Assembly (NCBI GenBank): GCA_964474185.1
Contig: CAYYRI010000003.1
Coordinates: forward strand, 1 to 24,285
DNA: 24,285 nucleotides
Reading direction: 5' to 3'
Origin: CAYYRI01 sp964474185
Lineage (GTDB): Bacteria; Patescibacteriota; Minisyncoccia; Minisyncoccales; RBG-13-42-11
The notes below the pieces were generated by a model. The model did no database searches, was not told the origin of the DNA, and was given only the letters and a program-made list of their open reading frames with translations. Position numbers and translations under genes: made by a program. This document shows positions 19,807-24,285 of the stretch, in pieces. How positions within the stretch are numbered: the first letter of the stretch is position 1; each line of letters starts with the position of its first letter.

Positions 19807-20877
19807 CTATCCCAATAATCGGATTGCAATTCCGACGATCGCCGCAACCGCTCCGATAACCCAAAACCGCATGGTCACTTTGTAATGCGGCCAGCCCACT
19901 GCTTCAAAATGAAGATGAACCGGGGAAGCCAGAAATATTTTTTTGTGCCTGAATTTTTTGGAAAGAAGCTGCAGGATTACCGAGCCCGATTCAATCACCA
20001 GCAGAAATCCGATTATGGGCAAAACCAAAACGGAGTTCGTCAGAAAAGCTACGACGGTTAAGGTGGCGCACAACCCCATCATTCCGGTTTCTCCCATATA
20101 AAATCTGGCGGGAGGTATGTTAAACCACAAGAAAGCCAGCAGCGCGCCCAAAATAACGGCGCAGAAAGCGGCGATGTCAATCTGTCCCAGAAACAGGGCA
20201 ATTCCGGCGAACGCCCCGAAAATTGAGGCAAAAGCGCCGCCCGCCAGTCCGTCTATCCCGTCGATCACTCCGCCGGAATAAACCGCCATCATCACAAAAA
20301 TAAAAAGCGGAATATACCAGCCGTCAATTCCGAAGTCCCCGATTCCGGGTATATGGATCGTGCGCCAATCCAATTTGAAATAAAACCAGAGGGCTCCGAT
20401 TAGGCCGATAACAATAACCAATAAAAGCCTTTTTTTCAGGCTTACTCCCCCGCCGATGTATTTTCCTTTGCCGAAAACCTGCAGAAGATCGTCGCTTAAG
20501 CCTATCAAAGAGGCCGCCACCAGAGTAAAAAGAGGAAGCCACGTTTGGCTCCTGCTTAAAAAATTAAGTTTCTTTAGCCACCAGATGTCGGTAATCTGGG
20601 AAATTCCGAAAAATAAAAAAATTAAAACCAGGGTCGTCCCCCAGATTAAAAGTCCGCCGGCTCTGGGAATATGAGTTTCACCCTCTGAATGGAATTTTTG
20701 GAATATTGGAACTCCTTTTCCGTCTATTGCCTTTTGCCTTACTTCTTTCCGCCAGAGTTTATATTTGTATAAAAAACGGGTCAAAAGGGGCGTCAATAAA
20801 AAAGCGACGATGAAAGAAACCGCTCCCAAGGTGAAGATTTTAATTACATCTATGGCTGCTTCGGGCAGATACAACAT
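19807..20877 (-). CDS. mraY: Phospho-MurNAc-pentapeptide transferase MraY
   Basis: 356 aa, about ten membrane helices. It transfers phospho-MurNAc-pentapeptide to the polyprenyl carrier, making lipid I. The catalytic Asp pair is SDDLLQ (Asp129, Asp130) and VIDGIDGLAGG (205-214) matches the family. Two sites differ from the E. coli pattern: NIPPARFYMGETG (253-265) has Glu where Asp is usual (MGDVG), and the HHH loop is HLHFEAVGW (321-329). It starts 15 bp after dacA. Function is not in doubt; the variants look lineage-specific. Confidence 0.94.
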   Translation of the reverse strand: MLYLPEAAIDVIKIFTLGAVSFIVAFLLTPLLTRFLYKYKLWRKEVRQKAIDGKGVPIFQKFHSEGETHIPRAGGLLIWGTTLVLIFLFFGISQITDIWWLKKLNFLSRSQTWLPLFTLVAASLIGLSDDLLQVFGKGKYIGGGVSLKKRLLLVIVIGLIGALWFYFKLDWRTIHIPGIGDFGIDGWYIPLFIFVMMAVYSGGVIDGIDGLAGGAFASIFGAFAGIALFLGQIDIAAFCAVILGALLAFLWFNIPPARFYMGETGMMGLCATLTVVAFLTNSVLVLPIIGFLLVIESGSVILQLLSKKFRHKKIFLASPVHLHFEAVGWPHYKVTMRFWVIGAVAAIVGIAIRLLG

Positions 20878-20892
20878 ATAAATAATTTTTTC

Positions 20893-21861
20893 TTATTCCC
20901 ACTTGTAGGCCGTATTTAACCAATTGACTAATTTTTTCATTTCTCCGAATCTGCCGTTTCCTCCATCCGAACCCAAAATCACATTGACCAAAATTCCCTT
21001 TTCTCCCGGCGCCTTTGTCACCAAGACCATGCAGCCCCCGGCCGTATCGGTATAGCCGGTTTTTCCCCCTACTATTCCCGGAATTTCTCCCAGGAGTTCA
21101 TTGGTATTCGTGAGTTCGGGACCGTAGAAGCTGTATTTAGGAGTGGAAAGAATTTCCCAGATTAAGGGCTTATTCAGTAATCCTTTGGTCAGTTCAGCGA
21201 GATCCCGCACGGTCGAATAATTTATCCTGGTTTGGGGTTCGTTTTCTTCCGGGTCAAGGCCGCTGGGATTTACAAAAGAAGTATTGTTGAAGCCCAATTT
21301 TCGGGCGGTCGAATTCATCAATTCAACGAATTTTTCAAAGGTCATGCCGTCGTAGTCGTTGGCCAGGGAAAATGCGGCGTCGTTGCTTGATTCCATCAGC
21401 AAAGGGTAAAGGAGATAATTCACCGTATACACCCTTCCTATTTCCAATTTGCCGAAATCTTCTTCCTGGGCAACCGCTTCTTTGGAAATTTTAATTTCTT
21501 TTGAAAGATCGTAGTTGTCCAAAACAACCAGAGTCGTCATCAGTTTGCTCAGGCTGGCAATCGGCAGTTTTTGATCAACGTCTTTTTCAAAAAGAATTTT
21601 TTCTTCGCCGTCATTTTTAATCAAGACCGAAAGTCCCGATTTGGCTATGATTTCCAGATCGGGAACGTTTTTGTCCCGGAGAGGCCTCAGATTTTTTATA
21701 TGTTCCTGGAGGTTGATTTGGGCGGCGAAAATTTGGGGATTTTTACTGACTTCCTGCAAATAGAAAAAATCGCTTAAGTTCTTCTCCAAAAGATTTATCC
21801 CCCACCAAAAGGGTAAACTCAAAACTAATGCGGTTAGAAAAATTTTAAGTCTAGTTGTCAT
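20893..21861 (-). CDS. dacA: D-alanyl-D-alanine carboxypeptidase (PBP5-like)
   Basis: 322 aa. N-terminal hydrophobic helix (about 7-24) exports or anchors it. The three penicillin-binding motifs are present: SLSK (103-106), SSN (158-160) and KTG (267-269, in VGGKTGYTDTAGG). It removes the terminal D-Ala from pentapeptides outside the membrane. The large C-terminal beta domain of PBP5 is missing, making it a short class S11 enzyme. It overlaps aspS by four bases (ATGA-type junction), so translation is coupled. Confidence 0.93.
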   Translation of the reverse strand: MTTRLKIFLTALVLSLPFWWGINLLEKNLSDFFYLQEVSKNPQIFAAQINLQEHIKNLRPLRDKNVPDLEIIAKSGLSVLIKNDGEEKILFEKDVDQKLPIASLSKLMTTLVVLDNYDLSKEIKISKEAVAQEEDFGKLEIGRVYTVNYLLYPLLMESSNDAAFSLANDYDGMTFEKFVELMNSTARKLGFNNTSFVNPSGLDPEENEPQTRINYSTVRDLAELTKGLLNKPLIWEILSTPKYSFYGPELTNTNELLGEIPGIVGGKTGYTDTAGGCMVLVTKAPGEKGILVNVILGSDGGNGRFGEMKKLVNWLNTAYKWE

Positions 21862-23225
21862 TTTTTAGACCTAATCTGTTTACTGTTTTTTTTCTTGCCG
21901 GATTTCTTTTTTCTTAATGACAATCTTTGGTCAATTCGTTCCATATCTCTCGGGAACAAACTCGCCTCTCGGACGTTCTCCAGACCCAGAATTTGTTTTA
22001 CTATTCTTTCCGTTCCCAAAGCAAATCCTCCTTCTGGAGGAAAACCGTATTGAAAGGTTTGAAGATAAAATTTAAAATTTTCAACTCTATTCCCCCATTT
22101 TTTAATATTCTCAACCAATTTTTTGTATTCATTTATTCTCTGACCGCCGGTGACTATTTCTAAACCTCGGCAAAGCAAATCAAAACTTAAAGTGTATTCA
22201 GGATCTTTCGGGTCGGCAAGGGTGTAAAAAGGTCGTTTTGACACGGGATAATGAGTGATAAAAATTAATTCCGAACCGTATTTTTCTTTTGCAAACTGAC
22301 AAATTTCTTTTTCATCTTCCGGTTCCAAATCATTTTCCTTTCTGTTGTCTCGACCCGTCCTTTGGAAAATAATCTTTTGCGCTTCCCGCATTTTCAAACA
22401 AGGAATTTTTTCGCTTATTTTGGGTAGAGTCGCTTGGTGCAGCTTTAGTTCTTGATTGCAATTCTTTTGCAAATCGGCAAAAATCTTCCGTATTAAATTT
22501 TCGCAGGTGTCCATTAAATCCTCCCAGGAATTTATAAATCCCATTTCGGCGTCCAAACTGATATATTCAGAAAGATGCCGGGTGGTGACACTGGGTTCAG
22601 CGCGAAAAACATGAGTAATGGTAAAAACCCTTTCAAAAATACCGACTAAAATTTGTTTATATAGTTGAGGGCTTTGTGATAAAAAAGCATCATTTTTGTA
22701 ATAATCAATTTGAAATACTTCCGCTCCCCCTTCCGCGTTGGTGGGAACTATCATTGGCGCATTAAACTCAGTAAAGTCCAAATCTTTTAACGTTTTTCTG
22801 AAGCTTTCAATAACCTGTTCTTGAATTTTGAAAATCGCTTTGACTTTTTCATTTCGCAAAGTCAAAGGCCTAAAATCCAACAAAGTCGGCAAACTGACGT
22901 TCAAATCCCTTAAGTCAAAAGGCAGCGTTTCGGCTTTTGATAAAACTATCAGTTTTTCAGTTTTTAATTCCACTTTTCCCGTTGCCAAATCGGGATTTAC
23001 CATTTTAATCGGCCGTTCCTGAACAGTTCCTTCAATTTCTAAAACGTCTTCTTCTTTAATGTCTTTAACTAAATCAGGCTTTGAAACAATCTGCAAAATA
23101 CCGGATCTGTCTCTTAAATCCAAAAAAACGATACCGCCGTGGTCTCTTCTGGAGTTGATCCACCCCGCCACTTTTACTTTTTGGCCAGCGCATTGAACGG
23201 TTTCTGAAATAAGAGTTCTTAACAT
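21858..23225 (-). CDS. aspS: Aspartyl-tRNA synthetase, archaeal type
   Basis: 455 aa. OB-fold anticodon domain first (WINSRRDHGGIVFLDLRDRSG), then the class II core with FRAEPS (motif 2, about 209-214) and GGFALGTERIVKQ (motif 3, about 399-411). It lacks the large GAD insertion of bacterial AspRS (about 590 aa), so it belongs to the shorter archaeal/eukaryotic form, often non-discriminating and also charging tRNA-Asn for GatCAB. A Lys-rich tail of about 20 residues (SLRKKKSGKKKNSKQIRSKK) extends past the usual end and may help bind tRNA. It starts two bases after the response regulator. Confidence 0.92.
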   Translation of the reverse strand: MLRTLISETVQCAGQKVKVAGWINSRRDHGGIVFLDLRDRSGILQIVSKPDLVKDIKEEDVLEIEGTVQERPIKMVNPDLATGKVELKTEKLIVLSKAETLPFDLRDLNVSLPTLLDFRPLTLRNEKVKAIFKIQEQVIESFRKTLKDLDFTEFNAPMIVPTNAEGGAEVFQIDYYKNDAFLSQSPQLYKQILVGIFERVFTITHVFRAEPSVTTRHLSEYISLDAEMGFINSWEDLMDTCENLIRKIFADLQKNCNQELKLHQATLPKISEKIPCLKMREAQKIIFQRTGRDNRKENDLEPEDEKEICQFAKEKYGSELIFITHYPVSKRPFYTLADPKDPEYTLSFDLLCRGLEIVTGGQRINEYKKLVENIKKWGNRVENFKFYLQTFQYGFPPEGGFALGTERIVKQILGLENVREASLFPRDMERIDQRLSLRKKKSGKKKNSKQIRSKK

Positions 23226-23227
23226 AT

Positions 23228-23596
23228 TTATGTAAGATAAGTTTTAACTTTTTCAATAATTTCCTGAGGGGTATAATTCGTTTTAATCAAATAATCTTTC
23301 ACCCCCAGACGGAGGGCTTCTCCTTTTGTTTCCGCATCATCATAATTTGAAAAGGCTATTACGGGAATTGAAGAAATTTCTGAATTTTTCTTTATTCTCG
23401 TTAAAAAACCGATTCCGTTGATTCTCGGCAGAAGAATATCGAGAAGTATCAAATCCGGTTTTTCTTTCTGCAGAACCTTAAGAGCCTCTTCGGACGAATA
23501 GGCCAAAATTACTTCAAACCCGGCCTGGATAAATTTATCCTTATACATTTCGGCCAAGACTTTTTCATCCTCGATGATCAAAATTTTATGCTCCAT
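23228..23596 (-). CDS. Single-domain response regulator
   Basis: 122 aa CheY-like receiver without an output domain. Acidic pocket Asp10/Glu11 (IIEDE), phosphoacceptor Asp53 (LILLDILLP), Ser83 (AFSN) and Lys105 (DYLIK) are all in place. It starts 4 bp after the end of the histidine kinase gene, its likely partner. With no DNA-binding domain it probably acts by protein contact or passes phosphate on. Confidence 0.93.
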   Translation of the reverse strand: MEHKILIIEDEKVLAEMYKDKFIQAGFEVILAYSSEEALKVLQKEKPDLILLDILLPRINGIGFLTRIKKNSEISSIPVIAFSNYDDAETKGEALRLGVKDYLIKTNYTPQEIIEKVKTYLT

Positions 23597-23600
23597 TAGT

Positions 23601-24285
23601 TTAACGGATTTTTAATTCTATGTAAAATGTGGAACCCTTCCCTCTTCCCGGGCTTTCCGCCCAGATTTTGCCATTATGCATTTCAACGAATTTTTTGGCA
23701 ACATAGAGGCCCAAGCCCGCTCCTTCCGTCCAAAATCTGGTTCCAGCGCTTCCTCTGGAAAAACTCTCAAAAAGATAAGGGATCTCTTCTTTGCTTATTC
23801 CTTCACCGGTATCTTTTATTGAAATCTGAATTTTAGAATCCGATTTTTTAGCACTTATTGTAATACTTCCTTTATTAGTGTAGCGGATAGCGTTTTCTAT
23901 TAAATTCAGGATAACCTGTCTTATTCTTTCTTCATCGACAGAAATTTCGGGCAATGGTTTTTCCGGTTTTTCAAATTTTAAATAAAGATCTTTTTCCCGG
24001 GCGAGGTCCTTTAATTCTTCGATTAGACTGACGATTATCTCATCTATCGAAACTTTTTCCAATTTGATTTTTATTCTTCCCGATTCAATCCTGGAAACGC
24101 TTAAGAGGTCGTTAACTAATTTTATCAGTCTTTCATTGGAAAGATAAATATTTTCGAGGGGTTTTCTCATTTTTTCCGGCGGCTTTCCGTAGCTTTCTTC
24201 AATCATCATCGAAATATAGCCCTTAATTGCCGTCAAAGGCGTTCTTAATTGGTGAGATGCAATGGATATAAATTCCGACTTAGCC
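23601..24285 (-). CDS. Sensor histidine kinase, C-terminal part
   Basis: Runs off the right edge. The frame is open to the last codon, and the visible part begins AKSEFISIASHQLRTPLTAIKG, so the phosphoacceptor His (H-box SHQLRTPLT) is included and the TTG at 24236 is not a real start. The ATPase domain is complete: N-box RQVILNLIENAIRYT, G1 KDTGEGI, F-box LFESFSRG, G2 GAGLGLYVAK. The sensor region lies outside the window. It pairs with the adjacent response regulator. Confidence 0.93.
   Translation of the reverse strand, partial: AKSEFISIASHQLRTPLTAIKGYISMMIEESYGKPPEKMRKPLENIYLSNERLIKLVNDLLSVSRIESGRIKIKLEKVSIDEIIVSLIEELKDLAREKDLYLKFEKPEKPLPEISVDEERIRQVILNLIENAIRYTNKGSITISAKKSDSKIQISIKDTGEGISKEEIPYLFESFSRGSAGTRFWTEGAGLGLYVAKKFVEMHNGKIWAESPGRGKGSTFYIELKIR

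Noticed and set aside
19796..19864. Extended N-terminus of murL reaching into mraY
   Set aside because: It encodes an implausible Cys/Arg-rich leader antiphase to mraY; MDLKNLQKKYPRF at 19795 is the natural start after an 11-bp gap.

Overview
The window looks like a scaffold from an ultra-small Patescibacteria/CPR bacterium, probably Parcubacteria-like. The reasons are a lamin-tail surface protein with a Cys-rich insertion of the kind common there, mostly leaderless or SD-less starts, compact gene packing, a 455-aa archaeal-type AspRS, and a cell-wall gene cluster in a typical CPR order. This placement is inference from gene content; there is no rRNA or tRNA in the window. Two runs of exactly 100 N (6289-6388 and 9684-9783) mark scaffold joins. 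The second is flanked on both sides by the same 55 bases, so it is probably a k-mer overlap and not a real gap.

Layout. Positions 1-6281 are mainly forward-strand genes: an undecaprenyl/polyprenyl diphosphate synthase (uppS), type I isopentenyl-diphosphate isomerase (idi), an MTH1-like Nudix hydrolase, a 46-aa ORF, and an apparent three-gene unit of a B12-binding radical SAM enzyme, a DUF4430 protein and a DUF6580 membrane protein. The lamin-tail protein is on the minus strand. Positions 6389-10582 form an accessory stretch, all forward strand: a protein with primase-like motifs, small orphan genes with strong Shine-Dalgarno sites, a DpnA-like adenine methyltransferase with a MutH/Sau3AI-family nuclease, and a DUF5678/retropepsin pair. 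From 10454 to the end everything is on the minus strand: a Xer-type recombinase with a hairpin-rich leader, a predicted small RNA, a ZIP metal transporter, a small secreted protein, gltX, then murG-ftsW-murD-murL-mraY-dacA, aspS, a response regulator and a histidine kinase running off the window.

Functionally, uppS and idi supply or process the isoprenoid carrier on which MraY and MurG build lipid II. FtsW polymerises or flips the product and DacA trims the stem peptide. The gene between mraY and murD is best read as MurL, the ATP-dependent epimerase that converts UDP-MurNAc-L-Ala-L-Glu to the D-Glu form. The neighbouring MurD has altered glutamate-binding positions, so the window may encode the MurD2/MurL route to D-glutamate in place of MurI.

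The most striking non-gene signal is a family of about 14 interspersed two-hairpin repeats of about 40-60 bp, in both orientations. Stem sequences differ between copies but complementarity is kept. They fill most intergenic spaces, supply the stop codons of murG and ftsW, lie at probable transcription starts, and in one case sit in frame inside murL, adding about 18 residues, in the manner of Rickettsia palindromic elements.
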